A stretch of DNA of 64,000 nucleotides from Hymenopellis radicata (Eukaryota > Basidiomycota > Agaricomycetes > Agaricales > Physalacriaceae), in the NCBI GenBank assembly GCA_015501595.1, contig JADNRX010000032.1, positions 1-64,000 of the forward strand. Reading direction: 5' to 3'. This document shows, piece by piece, positions 1 through 12,309 of the stretch (within the stretch, counting starts at the first letter, position 1; each line of letters opens with the position of its first letter). A program made the translations under genes and the position numbers. Below the pieces are notes generated by a model. The model was given only the letters and a program-made list of their open reading frames with translations, was not told the DNA's origin and searched no databases.

Positions 1-60
1 GATTGTCGCCTTCAGCTTTATGTAGATGCAAGGGCACATGCTTCTGCCGCTGGTTTCGAC

Positions 61-167
61 TTAGTCGATGACGAGAGCAGTTTCTTCCAAACCACCATCT
101 TCAGTCGCGTCATTGGGATCTCCGACGTGCCCACCAAAGTTGTCTGCCAGTGCGAGGAATCCGCCGT
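61..167 (-). CDS. possible terminal exon of an unknown minus-strand gene
   Basis: Read on the minus strand, an open stretch ends in a TAA at 61-63 and begins right after a splice acceptor (CTACTAG) at about 168. A matching GTAAGC donor lies near 205-210, so a 43-base intron is plausible. The peptide includes LALADNFGGHVGDPND and is acidic. I do not recognise the family, and the upstream exon hits an in-frame stop within about 10 codons, so this may be a chance reading or a fragment. Confidence 0.2.
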
Positions 168-302
168 CTAGTAGATCAAACGGGTACGTAGGCCTTCGGA
201 ACGCGCTTACCATTTCTTACTGGCGCACTCTGTTACTGTTCAAATCAGGCTGCGTTCGCCATGCTGCGACTTTGTCCAATGCACCAATTGTGGTGCTTTC
301 AC

Positions 303-2033
303 TAGACGGAGTCTGTACACGAAGAGGAATACCAGAGCTCTGTGCTCCTTGAGCGGCTCCGTACCTCGAATTTACCAGCGACAGACGAGGAGATCTCTCA
401 CATCCGACAGAACATCTTACCCATTGTCTCCGACGACATATCATCCATCGAATCCAGAGCCGCATCCCTTCATGAGGTCATCAGGTTGATGAAGAAAAGA
501 GCGAGAGAGGTTGATTAGCATCCAGAAGAAGTACAACAACCTCGTTTCCTTGCATCGCGCTCTCCCCTCGGAAATTTGGTCAGGAATATTCCTTCACACG
601 CTTTCCAGCGCCTCTGATTACAACGCGTTTGACGCGTCTGGGTCCATATGGCAAGCTCAGCCACGTCTGCCAGAAATGGCGAAAACATCGCTTTGTCTCT
701 TCGTTCTGTTTGGTCAACTATGGAGATTCGTTTTCCGAAAGCGGCGCAGCAGGAAGCAGACGTGCAGCGCTTGGAGACAGTTATTCAGCGTTCCCGTCAG
801 GGACCACTAGACATACTTCTGAGCGACACCTCAGATAGACATCACCCCGACTCTAATCCATCTATCCTACGTCGCATGCTCGACATCGCACTGGCAGAAT
901 CGTACCGGTGGCAGGAATTCCATCTGTCAGATTGGGAGGGGGTCTAAATATGCTCTACGCGCCACTTCATACTCAGCTTCCTCGCCTTGAGTCGGTGGGC
1001 CTTTATTGCGCTCAGCTAGAGACGGGGGAACACTCAGTTGTGTCTGTTTTCAAAGACTGTCCTCGTCTCACGAAAGTGATTCTTGGTGGAGGAAGTACGC
1101 TGAGCGTTGAATTTCCGTGGCATCAAATCACGGAGCTAGACCTTTCTTCTGTGGATCTCAGTGGACGCTCACGCGAATCGGAAGACGAGCGCAGGGCATA
1201 TATACGTTTGATTAGACAGTGTCCATTCGCTCGAGATCCTCTCTACACCTTTCTGGGATTCGCAACACGACGAGGACGAATCGGCATACACCCCGATCAC
1301 CTGCTCTAATCTGTGCAAGCTCGATGCCACGTCGGTGCCCGCCATTGACGCTCTCACCCTTCCTAGTCTACGGGAGGCGTCCTTTAATCGGCATCCTACC
1401 GCAAGTCACTGTGATATCCTGTATTCGTTCAAACAACTACTCATGCGTTCCAATTGCATGAGCGCCATCACCAGGCTCTCGCTTGACAGCGTGCCACTTG
1501 CTGCCTCACCGGACCGTACCCTCCATTCTATCCTTTCCCAGACACAGAATCTCACCTTCCTTGACCTGACTGTATACATACAGGAAATTGAACCGGACGA
1601 TGAAACGGATGATAGCGACCAGGAACAAATAGTGGCGATCGTGAAATCCCTCGAGGTCGTACCGACTGAAACTGTCACATTCCTCCCCCTCCTTTCGTCT
1701 CTCGACATTCGGGTGTATGACCACCAAGACTCGTCGAAACTACTATATTTTGCGCCTGTCGGCAGATTTGCTTCCATGCTCAAGGCCCGTTGGGACAGTG
1801 CGCCCAGGCTGGTAAGGCTTAGAAGATGCCATTTTGTTGTGCATGCATGGCGTATGCACCGGGTCGTTTATCGGGATGATGATGTCAGTTCGGGAGTCGC
1901 GAATGTCTTTGATGAAAAGGAAAGATGTATTTTCCATGCGCTAATCGACGATGGGATGGACCTCTCCATAAGGGTGATGTCGGATTCGACTGAACATGTC
2001 GGCGGTCATCCAGTTTTCAGAGTGCCTTCTTGA
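303..2033 (+). CDS. F-box/LRR-like protein, frames broken at homopolymers
   Basis: Likely substrate-recognition subunit of an SCF ubiquitin ligase. The N-terminal part (from about 320) gives a helical region, then a short coiled coil (RLISIQKKYNNLVSLH), then an F-box core (ALPSEIWSGIFLHTL at about 560-605) and the usual continuation LSHVCQKWRNIALSLRSVW. The rest (about 720-2033) is leucine-rich and ends with TGA near 2033. The reading changes frame five times, near 495-498 (AAAA), 652-653 (AA), 684-687 (AAAA), 938-942 (GGGGG) and 1221-1222 (CC). Each break is repaired by one base of a run, and the result joins conserved F-box motifs seamlessly. I therefore treat it as one gene with sequencing indels rather than a dead copy. 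No ATG was found for the first exon; a TTTCACTAG acceptor near 300 suggests an upstream exon. Confidence 0.6.
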
Positions 2034-2230
2034 TGACTGAATCCATGTAAATTGAGCGACTTGTTTTATTTGTGGAACAATGTTTCTGATTCTAATGCCA
2101 GCAGGATTTCTATGTCTTTGATTGGGCGCTTGAAGTCCTGTAACTTGGACATGGACAGCAGCGTGGGCCGCTCCTTCTCTATCAACTTGACTATTTTGAT
2201 GTACTGTTCTTCGGTGCTCTGTTCATTATT

Positions 2231-3206
2231 TTACCTCGTACGTTTGATACAGTTCTGGTTCCAGACACAGTCCACAAGCTCAGAGCTAGCGATTTCGTTG
2301 ATGTCCGTACCGACTTGGGACCATTGGAGATTTCCACCGAGTCGAGGTTGGAACGAAGCAAGTAGGTATTCAAAAAGGTCCGTAATACTGGGAAGAACAA
2401 CACATTAAGTCCGTGGCCTACTACTTACTATGGGGCGTAGTGAAGCCAGTCATCAAAGTTCGTATAAGGAATCGTCGCTCCAGTGTTCGTCCACTCGTTG
2501 ATGGGGTTCCAGTATTGAGTGATAACATCCTCGGCGGAGCTTCGGGAGAGAAGCAAGTGAGTTCCTGTTTACATAGACATCGCGGAAGCGCTTACCTGGG
2601 CCAGGCGGTTGAACCGATAGCTGTAAGTTGACCGTAGAAGAAAATCGATGTAGTTCTGAGACGTTATGGGACATCCTCCTTCCTGCCAGGCGCAATCACC
2701 GACGATTGAGGCGTAGATCTAAGAAAACGGCCAGTTCACAACTTCCGCTGTTTGATGTAAGGGAGTACTCACGTTGTAGTTGAGGTGAGGCGCGTTTGCC
2801 TTGGACACAGCTGGGTTCTGGCATTGCGCCAAGGTGAGCAAGTCCGACTGAAAATGTCTTGTCAGTAGTTGACCTTTATCCCAGTTATAAGGAACTAACG
2901 CCACTGCAAGTTACACCGCCACACAACTCGCAACGGACCACAAGTCCGTGGAAGCGGTCGTGTTCAACGTGCTCAGACAGTTCAACTCCTATTGGTGATG
3001 TCAGGTCATGCATATTCCTTGAGTTGAGTATCACTCACAAGGTTACCACAGGCCTGACTATAGTAAAAGTTGTCGCTCATACCGATGTACTTTTCCGCCC
3101 CGACACACGTCTGTGGGTCAATCTGGTCGCGACCCATGACAGCTGCCCCGAAGACGGATGGGATGAGCGTGGCGCTGGCAAGTGCGAGAGCGGCTTTGAA
3201 CATCAT
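2231..3206 (-). CDS. Cys-rich secreted protein of unknown function
   Basis: Six exons: 3039-3206, 2917-2988, 2773-2847, 2596-2718, 2429-2539 and 2231-2387, giving about 234 residues. The N-terminus is a signal peptide (MMFKAALALASATLIPSVFG). The mature part has about 11 cysteines and motifs such as GDCAWQEGGCPITSQNYIDF and QYWNPINEWTNTG. I do not recognise a characterised family; the pattern resembles conserved basidiomycete secreted proteins of unknown role. Exon 4 carries an extra A in the run 2641-2644. Removing it turns IDFLLRST into IDFFYGQLTAIGSTAWP and brings exon 5 into phase. All introns are GT-AG. A TATA-like TATAAAGG lies about 90 bases upstream. It sits in tandem behind the LPMO gene. 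Confidence 0.6.
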
Positions 3207-3968
3207 CGTGAGGATATTGAACGAATGTTAGAAGAGAAACCCGGGAGGAATGAAAAGACCTGGGGATAGGTATGTCCTGCGAGTTGATGCTTCCTTTATA
3301 CTCGTTATTGTATGGAAACGGGCAGCACAGACCGGATCGCAAATACGCATCTGTCGCAAGTTGCGTCTGACCTGTCAACCTGAAGCTGTTTGCCGTTGCG
3401 GGTTGCGGCATGAGTCTATACATATTACGCCACGAATAACGGGGAGAACATACCGAACCTCCGAGTAAAACGTATGTATGCTCAAACACATGCTACGGAG
3501 CTTCCATATGATTTCTTCTTGACTTTGGCTGCTAACCCCCCGGAACTTGAACGCCGGTCCTGAACACTGTTGAACAACAAATTTATGCTGCATAATCCCC
3601 GCGACATGACGGTGCCGCTGACCGTCAAGGTGGCGTACAATAGTCGGTCTCCCGTGACTTACTGTGTTACACCTTGAATTAGTTTTTTGGGTTACTCCAG
3701 ACGTTCATTGCATCGGAAATAGCATACGTCCAGCCCTGTGAGAGTCTAAATTTATATAATACGAATAGAAGCGGTGCACTCACAGTCTTAATATAGAGGG
3801 CGTTGACCTGGATGATGTTCCGGACGCTGTTCTTATGAACCGCATTTACCGTAGGGCGTTTCGTCATACATCGGAATGAACTTATCTTTCAATTGCTGAA
3901 CACTGGACAACAGGTACATAAAACTGAGTGATTCTTTGAGTTTTCTAGGAATGACCGAAACCATGGTC
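3207..3968. other. intergenic stretch with an unassigned two-exon minus-strand ORF
   Basis: On the minus strand, 3679-3867 reads as QVNALYIKT, a GTGAGT...CACAG intron of about 44 bases, then GWTYAISDAMNVWSNPKN and a TAA. A second short frame (3833-3965) overlaps it out of phase. The clean intron suggests a real exon pair, either the 3' part of a damaged gene or an alternative 3' end of the LPMO transcript. I cannot assign a function. Bases 3207-3660 hold the promoter of the secreted gene and nothing else I recognise. Confidence 0.3.
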
Positions 3969-4851
3969 TCAAGCAGTCGTGAAATCGACGCAGCTCTCGT
4001 AAGTCTGGTCGTTGACGGTCGCGTACCAGTACCACTGGATGGCGCAGGCACCAACCTCGGTGCACGCGTCTCCGAGATCCGGAATGGTCACACTGAACGA
4101 GGCTACAGTAGATCAGTAACCTTGGATCACCAGCTCATCAAATAACAGAACATACTTTCGTTTGCCGGCCATTGCGACGGGCCCAAGGATTGGTTCGCAT
4201 AAACGTTCCAGGTGAGCAGACGCGCAAGAGGGACTTGAGCAGCGAGGTCGACGACGGACATGTTCTGTAAGACGGTGTCATTGCATGGTAAGCATCAAAC
4301 AGGCAATACGTACAGCATAACCGGTGTGGTGCGCTTCGATGTCAACCTTGAACGGCACGACTTCGCCTACAGAGTAGGCACGGGTATTGGCGATGTTGTC
4401 CTCGAGCTAGAATACGCGCTAGTGAATACATGTTGTACTAATTGAATAGCAAAACGGAATGCATACCTGGTATCCTCTGCAGAAGTAGAGATGACAGTCG
4501 ACCGCGTCATAAGCGCTGTCGATCTTCGCAACAGCATTTTCGATCTGAAGAACCTTAGCTTGGACATACTACACCTGAGCTTGCAGCGTACGGGTCCAAA
4601 TATATCTGGGTGTCTAGTAGTGAGACGCATCTCAATGATAGACAAGGAAAACTCACCCGACTTCAAGACGTTGTATACAGACGCTCCACAAGCAGCTTCA
4701 TTAGCAGCCCCCGCCTGCATCATTTACTGAGTGACTGATTAGCTGAAAACGCGCTAGTGTGGCTTACGACTCGCGGTTTCGGCGTCGTCACCACGCCGTG
4801 TGCGAGGGCGTATCCCGCAAGAGAAAATACGACGAAGATGCAGCTGAACAT
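3969..4851 (-). CDS. secreted lytic polysaccharide monooxygenase (PF03067 type, AA16-like)
   Basis: Copper-dependent oxidative cleavage of a polysaccharide is the expected activity. Exons: 4768-4851, 4657-4714, 4467-4613, 4314-4406, 4156-4264, 3969-4102. The signal peptide (MFSCIFVVFSLAGYALA) is followed directly by HGVVTTPKPR, so the mature protein starts with the histidine needed for the copper brace. The second brace histidine is in DIEAHHTGYA, and the C-terminus has WYWYATVNDQTYESCVDF with the axial aromatic and two Cys. There is no CBM or linker. Exon 3 has one apparent extra base near 4589-4594, which must be skipped to join LDPYAASSG to VQAKVLQIENAVAK. A TATAAG box is about 45 bases upstream of the ATG. 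The AA16 assignment is from memory of sequence pattern; another PF03067 subfamily is possible. Confidence 0.75.
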
Positions 4852-6009
4852 GGTCCTCGAATGTAGGACTGCTACTGTATTTCTACCCTTCTTATAGATT
4901 TATCAAAGCGCGACGGTCCGTAGCCAAGAAACGGTCCGCGAGACGAGCGAGTTTGAGCAGGAAGCGCCATGACGCAGAGATGTCGGTCAATTCTCGCGTG
5001 GCCAGGCCAATCAGAGTTTATTTTCTAGGATTTTTCCGCAAAACGTAGAGGTTATTTTGAGCATGAAGGACACATGGAGGGAAGTCTGTTGAAGAAAGAT
5101 GGTCATGGCGCAGCCGAAGGGGATTCCGTTGATAGAAGCTGCTGCTAGGGTGAACATGAGACCTTTGTGCCCACCTGAGCGTGTAGGATTGTATTCAACG
5201 AGTTGCGAGGATGAAGGGAGCTTGGAAGTTGCGTTAGTCTGCATCAATTTTACAGATGCCGACCATGCCGTGGCTGATCCCTGCACCGACAGTGGTTAGC
5301 TTGTCCATTGTCCAAGTTGCGCGGGGCCTAGAGAATCTAAATCAAGCGTTCTCAGTTAAAGCTGCAGTGAAGTCGTTGTGTCAATGTTCTTTGAAAGCAT
5401 CTAGTACTTCTGTGGCGGTTGCAATATTAAATGTATATATTTCCCACGCATTATTCCGCACCTCAGTATCTCCTTCAGTAACTCAGAAGCTCAGATCAAT
5501 GCACACTACCCCACGAACCGCAATGGTCTGACTCGACTTGGTTAGACTACTGTGGAACCTGCATCATCTTGATGGAATTCAAAGTCGTCCTGACAGACCA
5601 TCAGAACGTCCGGTAAACAGTATGGGCTAACAATTACGAGTCGGAGAGATGTATGGAACAGATGCAATTGACTGATGATGCTAAAAACTGAGAGTGTACT
5701 TATAAAAGTTACGGTAGTAGATGACAAATTTCCATGGACAGACAACAAAAACAAGACAGTAGACTGCACGATCGAGACGAGGATAGTATGTGAAAACTAA
5801 ACGGAGTGTGACGCGATGAAAAACATTAAAGGAGCCCGAAATGATGCATGACGGGCAGAGGAGAGACGAGAGAGGGGAAATTCAGATAGCAGAGATAGAC
5901 AAGCGAGCAATGAAAACCGAAAACCAAATCTTTAATCAAAAAGGAGACGCGAGAAATGTAGCGCAGTATTTGAATGGGGAGAAGCCGAATATCGTGAGGG
6001 GCGTGTATT
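4852..6009. other. intergenic, no supported gene
   Basis: The first 50 bases hold the LPMO promoter. The minus-strand ORF 5011-5286 has fairly protein-like composition (GGHKGLMFTLAAASINGIPFG), but has no recognisable domain and no supporting splice sites. The part from 5541 to 6009 is probably the 3' flank of the RNA-binding protein gene. Confidence 0.4.
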
Positions 6010-8703
6010 TCATGGAGATGAGGTAGGATTCATCGTCAGCTGGAACTGCACAGACGCGCCGCTGTCTGAACTTTCAGCTGGCGACTTCCATGGCCGATCG
6101 CGATCAAGGTCAAGACTCGCTAGCGTCCCGTTGAGATCGTGCATGGCATCGAGCTCCTGGACATCGGGTTGACCCGATGGCGGCCGCGAAATATGATTAT
6201 CGGAACGGCCAGGGGCTCGGGTACCAGGAGGAGAACCGCCGCCCAAGTACGAGCCATATCTGCTCGCACTGCCAGGACGTGTAGTAGTTGGTGTCCCTTT
6301 CGCGGTACTGGCGGTGGGACTTGTGATCACGATCTCGTTACGGTACCAGGAAGCGGGGAATCCCCTCGACGAAAAAGGTACGCCGCTGGGGAACGAATCA
6401 CGTCGTCCGTACGAGCTGTTGGGTTCGGGAGAGAAAGGAGAAAATGCCTTTCCATACTCATAGTTGGGATTTGCGAACTGTGCCTGGTCCGCTACATGCT
6501 GGAGCTGAATCTCGCTCTGTGCCTGGCTCTGAGCCATTTGCGCCATCTTCATTTGAAGCTGGAGACTCTGTAGCTGTTCCGGGGTCATAGAGAACGGATT
6601 GATGTTGTTGGGAACGTGCGGCTGGATGGCAGCGCTTTGAGCGGCTTGGGCAGCAGCCTGTGCAGCTTTGTCTGGAAAACAATTGGATAATGAAAGTGGT
6701 GAGAAATGTGTGGGCTTACATTGACTACGTCCCCAGCTAAGGCGAATTCTGCTTCCCCCGACAGGAAAACCTTGCATTTTCTCGATGGCGCGTTCCGCAT
6801 CGGCCTTTCGAACGAACTGGACAAAACCACAGTGTTTGCCCACCGGCACCTTTACCTATGTGGGAGTCAGAATCGATCTCACACGTTATTAACGGAACAA
6901 GACTCACGTAATGGATATCTCCGAATGGTGCGAAGAACGTTCTTAGTGTCTCTTCTGAAATGAGAGGAGAAAGGCCTCCAACGAACACAGTCGTATTGTA
7001 AGGATCGGTCGACGTGAGTTGCTCCCCATTCGGACCAATGAGGTTGCCAAGAATGGCTTGCGCCTGTGCATGGTGCTTCCACGACTCCTCTGAGAAGTAT
7101 CTTTGATCTTGCGCTCTTGAAGCAGAGGACCGATCCTGAGCAAATTGGGACGTGATGGACGTTGCTGCAGTGTTTGGTTTGGGTGGGTTGCGCACGCCTT
7201 CGGCATATTCCTTGGCAATCTGAGCTAGAGCATGAATGGGAAGGTTCATCATGTCATCGGTCGTATTGTGATTTGAAGATAGACTGCCGCTAGAGGCAGA
7301 TGTGTGGGAGCTTAGAGTGGTGCCCGAACTGGAACCCTCGATGGATGATGAGGAACCCGAGGACGCAGAATGTAGGGAGGAATGGGAGTTCGCTGCTGCG
7401 ATTGGGGCAGAGACGCTCTTTACTTGTGTTGACAATGAAGTGATAGGAACAGCGACGGTAACGTCTGAGCCGTTGGATGAAGAAGGGAATTGAACGGGAA
7501 GGTCGTGGGGGGCCATAATTGTGGTGGGTTTGAACTTGGCTGTCGCAGGAGATATCCTCACTATAAAAAAGGTGAATATATGCGTACGAAACGGCCTTAA
7601 AATGGACATACTGGGTCGCGACAGACAATAGAGACCGTGCATCTCTACCAGCGCACGTTGCTGGTCAGCCTCGTCGGTGAATCTGGGAAAAACTTGTTAG
7701 TAAAGCTTCCGGAGAGCGCGTCTGACACGTACCTTACAAAGCCATAACCCCTCGACACACCAGTGACAGGATCCAGCATGATTTTCGCGCTCTTGCAGCT
7801 CACAAAGGGGCGTATGAACTTGGGCTCGCGGTCGCTCCGGAGTCCCAGTACAGGATTCCTGAAGACAGCGACGAGATCTGAGTTGGACGTCTCTGGGGCC
7901 AAATCGCCGACAAAGATGCTATATTCTTTGGGATACTGGGGCGTCCCAACCATAGTGGGGACAGGATACGCGGGCGAGACGGGGGTGATGGCAGACGGTA
8001 CTGAGGCTGCCCAATTGAAGACAAAGGGCTTTGTAGAATTGGGCATGGTAAGGGCGGGTGCGCCGTTGGTGGCATTGACCTGGGCGAGCACGGCCTGAGC
8101 GTGGGCGGGAGAGGGGAAAGTGAGAAAGCAGTAGCCAGGATTATTGGCGTGTTGGGTCGAGGACGGGTCAGGGGTAGGATGGGGCACTTTGATAGTGACT
8201 GGATCCCAACCCATGAGGGCACAGACCTGTTTAGCGTATTCTTCGTCCATCCACGGCTCGAGCTCGCCCCACCAGATGGTCGAACGTGATGTGTTTACGG
8301 GAGAGGATTGCACGGCGGCGGAGATGGGCGAGTGGGTCACGCGGTAGGTGTCTCGGTCGCTGTTACGGTCAACGCGCTCGTTGAGAGAGAACAGCGGACT
8401 AGATGGTGGCGGAGAGGGATGATGGTGGTTGTAGAGAGAGAAGGATGAACTCGGCGCGGCGGCAGGATTGGATCTGTTTGGTCCTTCCCAAGAACGCTCC
8501 TCCCAATCCGGCGCATTCATGGGCCGCGGTACCGAGCTTGCATACAGCTGGTAGCCTCCTGTGGCTCCGTTTGTCCGTCGATCCATGGCTGAGTAACTGC
8601 TGGGGCTCGTCCCAGCCTGCATCCCGTTTATTGAGTCTGAGCCACGCATGTAGCCCAGACCCGGCGGACTGTCGAATTCCTTGTGGTTATCAAAGCGCGA
8701 CAT
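6010..8703 (-). CDS. three-RRM RNA-binding protein, NAM8/Csx1/TIA-1 type
   Basis: Predicted mRNA-binding regulator of splicing or mRNA stability, acting in nucleus and cytoplasm. Exons 7733-8703, 7612-7682, 6908-7560, 6720-6855 and 6010-6671 give 830 residues with every junction in phase and GT-AG. RRM1 begins near residue 142 (TIWWGELEPWMDEEYAKQV). RRM2 has YSIFVGDLAPETSNSDLVAVF and RGYGFVRFTDEADQQ. RRM3 has TTVFVGGLSPLISEETLRTFF and HCGFVQFVRKADAERAIEKM, followed by a Gln-rich stretch (KMAQMAQSQAQSEIQLQ) and a Ser/Pro/Gly-rich tail. Linkers are Ser-rich and low complexity. The domain order and the WGELEPWMD variant of RNP2 in RRM1 fit the NAM8/Ngr1/Csx1 group. No frame break is seen across the whole gene. 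Confidence 0.9.
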
Positions 8704-11700
8704 GGCGAAAATGCCGGTATGGGTAGGTGTGTGCTGTGAGATTCCGAAATATATAGATAGGCGAAAGATATAGCACGATGAGGGGAAAGCGTACGAAAAC
8801 TGGTGTTTTTTGGGGGGGATTTCTTTGCGAAAAGAGCTGGGAGGGAAACGGAGAGCTGGGATTAATTTAACTGAAGCGAGACTGCGACAACCAGAGAAAT
8901 CGGATCAGGAGACGAAAAGCGAAAACTGTGCGGGGAAACTGGGAAACAACGACTGAAAGAGCGGGTGGGGTAGGCTGGGTGGTAGTGGTAGGCGAACGTA
9001 TCGATGGTGGAGAATGGCACCCGGACTAAAATCCAAGCTGGACGGGGGCAGTAGGAGCACCAACCAGGGGGTTCTTGGAAGGTTTATACATGCGCAGAAG
9101 GGTTTCAAATATCGGAGTGTGGAAAAACAAAAACAATCGGAGTTTCCTCAAAAGGGTTTCCAGATGGCAGAGCGGCCATGCTCTCCTATCCCTCCGGTGA
9201 CTCCCTTCCGGCCGATCGAATCGTACACTTTTGGCTCCAGAGCTTTCTGTCAATCCAGATTCCATGTCGATAACCTGTCTAAACGCGATGCCTCCTCTCT
9301 GTCAGTGACACTGATTCTAGTGGGGCAGGAACCGCATGCACAGACAAAGCCTTGAGTGATGTTCCTCCAAACCGCATTGTCTGTTCTCTCAGCCGGGGAC
9401 TTGAGTACTCTTTAGCGGTCTTCGTGGTGTCACGTAAAGCTATTCTAGGACACTAGCACGCTATCTTGTCAGAACTATCTGCTTTCGGCAGCTAACGCGC
9501 TTTGTGGGTCCTGGATCCCATGGTGGCTGTGTACTCCTTTATGCTCTCCCGGCTCTTTTTTCCTGCTGCTGTTCTCTGAAAAGGCCTTGCATTGCATGAA
9601 TACCGCCTCAATATAGGTGTTCTATCGACTCCGGGGTCCGATGGCACAATAATCATACTTGGCCGAGGAATTCCATGGTGCACTGCATGCTACTAGCACT
9701 ACGCTTGACACGCAACCATGACGCAGGACAATGTAGTCCATTGTTCTCGCTGATGGTAGCAATATGTTTCGGACTGAGTAACCGACGCGACACGAACACC
9801 GCTAGATGGAACATAATTCCCAAACTTGTGCCCCTCAGGCCCATCGCTCGATCGTTGACTTTCAACAGCCCATTGTTCTGCGTCATGAGTGATCATCTCA
9901 GGTCCTCCGAAGTTGACTACAGTTGCGTATATGTCTATTCGTCTAGTGGGCTGCAGTGTATGTTCATCACAGATCTTCTTCTGACACGACAATGCGACCA
10001 GCACTCGAATACGTGCTATGCCGCGTTACTATGCGTCGGATCCTTCTCGCTTATTGTCCGCCTAGAGTGGGTACTAGTCCGGGTATTAAACAACACCACA
10101 CTCCCCACCGTATTGTTTGTGGTGGCCATTGTTCGCCATTCTTGTTAAACTCACGAGTAGTGACTCATTCAAGGCGATGTTTTTACTCATTTAGAGCTCC
10201 CAATATAGTAGTAACCCTTCCGTGAAGACACCGAGGCTCCGTTGACCTACACCTCTTTCCATCTTCGGAAACAATGAGTGTGTCATAAGACTCGGTATAC
10301 TACTTCAAGGGCACTGCTGGAAGAACTCTGCTAAACCTGTTAACCCGTTGAACAGGATTCCGAGTACCAGATGCTTCACACAGCCGGCGCAGCGTTCCAC
10401 AGTTTAGCTTGACCTTACGAGTTGTGACACGTAATCTGTCAAGTACGCCACGTTACCTTCACTCACCTTAAAAGGATTAACTTTGAAAACCTGCCGAGGC
10501 GCACGACATGACGCGCGTACCACCGGTTGAACTCACAGCAAAAGGAACGGGAATAGCACGCTCTCGCGGTTCTGTTGATGGCGCCACATGTTCACATAAT
10601 TGATTACTGTACCTGACTCTAACTTAGTCGAGCACTGGTCTCCGCAGCAGTACCCACAGCTCCATACAAAACTGACAATAGCCTTCTGGCCAAATGCGAG
10701 CAGCGTGGGCATAGTACCAAAGAGGAGTTGACTCCAACCTACTAGTACACCTTATCCGCACATCTTGGATCAACATGGTATACATAGCTCAGGTGCGGCG
10801 CTACTCCAAGCTATCAGGCGATGACTGATGTGCCGACCAAACATCAGTCGCTTCCTGTTAAGGTGAATCAGGTCGACTAAAACGCTAGGTTTAGTGTAAG
10901 TACAGCTAGAAGGTACTCGGGGAGTATTAAACCGACGAAGAACCTCTTTTTCAGCTGTCAGAGTGGCCGAGCCCGTCTCCATTGCAAACCAGAAGTCTGC
11001 GAATTTGTCAAATTACAAGTAGAACAGTTTCATCGGACAGGCAGATACTCGAATCGGGCGGGTGTTTGAAACCGCGCTTGATTTTTAAGGAGAAAGTACG
11101 CTGTCGGCCGTGCACAGTCTGCGGATCATCAGCAACAGAATTCTTAGAGGGCTGTTCGCCAACTAGCCAGTGTCGCTGATCTTGCTAGCGGGCAGCCTGC
11201 TCGAGCTTGAAGCGATGCAGAACCGGTTCAGTGGATGCTCCATGTCCTCACCGAAGGCTTAGTTACCGTTGGTGCTGGACCATTCAGAAGTGAGGAGAAC
11301 GATCTCCTTCCGCAAGCTGAAATCTACATTCCTGTGCTTTCCTGTGGCGCAGAATGGTATGGATGTCAAATACCCACATGATGTTCGTTTAATCGCGTTG
11401 GTAACCGGTTCGTAAAGTTGAGACTGTCAAGCTCAAATTCACAGCGTCCGAGCACCACAATCGCGACGTCGAACCTGACGCCCTCCATCGTTAAGTGGTT
11501 AGATCTCGGGCAAAGTGGAGGTGTGGCCCCACAGTAGCCAGGCTGCTGGATGATGCGCGTCGAAACTGTATCGATGTGTAAACTCAGAAGACAAGAAGCG
11601 ATTCCTTTACGCGCAAGCTGGAGGTGGCCAGCGACGCCGTAATTCAAGGTCCAGATGAGAGTGGAGCATAGAAACATCTGTAGGATCGGCAGTTGCGCAC

Positions 11701-12309
11701 AACGGCAATGAATTGCGCATGCAGACTCTGTACTTATCTCGAGTGAGGATTGTCGCCAATAGCATCTCTCAGAGGAGCACTAAATCATGCTCCCGTGTGA
11801 TATCCATAAGCATTTGCTATAATCGCTTAAGCTCCTAGACATCTACAAGAGAAAGGGAAGTGAAATAGGCTTGAAGGACCTTTTCATTGACAGTCGTTGA
11901 TCGAAGCCATCAGACGTATGTTGCGGTGTCGAGGAACGTAAAAGTCTTTGTAGAGACATCTTTTAGAATCAAGGCTAGCGAGTGTTGTGATAGCAGAAAG
12001 GAGGACGCATATATGGGAGGAAACTTGAGCGCTGCGAAGAAGATTTGAATATCGGGTCCGGATTAACCTTAACAGATACGGCACCTGAGGAACGCCCTCG
12101 TTCGATTTCTGGGCTAACACTCTGAACGTCTCGTCATGCTCAGGTCCGCATTGAACATGATGGTTGAAAGAATAGAATGGAAATGCCTTCGGAGTTCTTC
12201 GGAGCTGCAGCCACCTTCTCGGCATCTCGGCGTCAGTTTTCAAGCATGTCGATTTATTGTCTGGCCTATCTGAAAGACTATGGCGCGATGTCCTTGAAAG
12301 TACTAATAG
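8704..12309. other. gene-poor region of about 3.6 kb
   Basis: 8704-9360 is the upstream region of the RNA-binding protein gene (pyrimidine-rich on the minus strand). 9361-12309 has no ORF with protein-like composition, no transposase or reverse-transcriptase motif, no terminal repeats that I could see and no convincing tRNA. The longest frame (9675-10148, plus) is Leu/Cys/Arg-rich and looks random. 11884-12243 on the minus strand may be 3' flank of the C2H2 gene. Confidence 0.5.

Noticed and set aside
9675..10148. 157-residue plus-strand ORF
   Set aside because: Alternative reading frames are equally open, composition is random-like (many Cys, Leu, Arg), and it has no motif.
10955..11060. 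Possible tRNA: CAGAGTGGCCGAGC resembles the A box of tRNA-Ser/Leu
   Set aside because: No matching B box (GGTTCGAATCC-like) at the right distance and no acceptor-stem pairing could be found.
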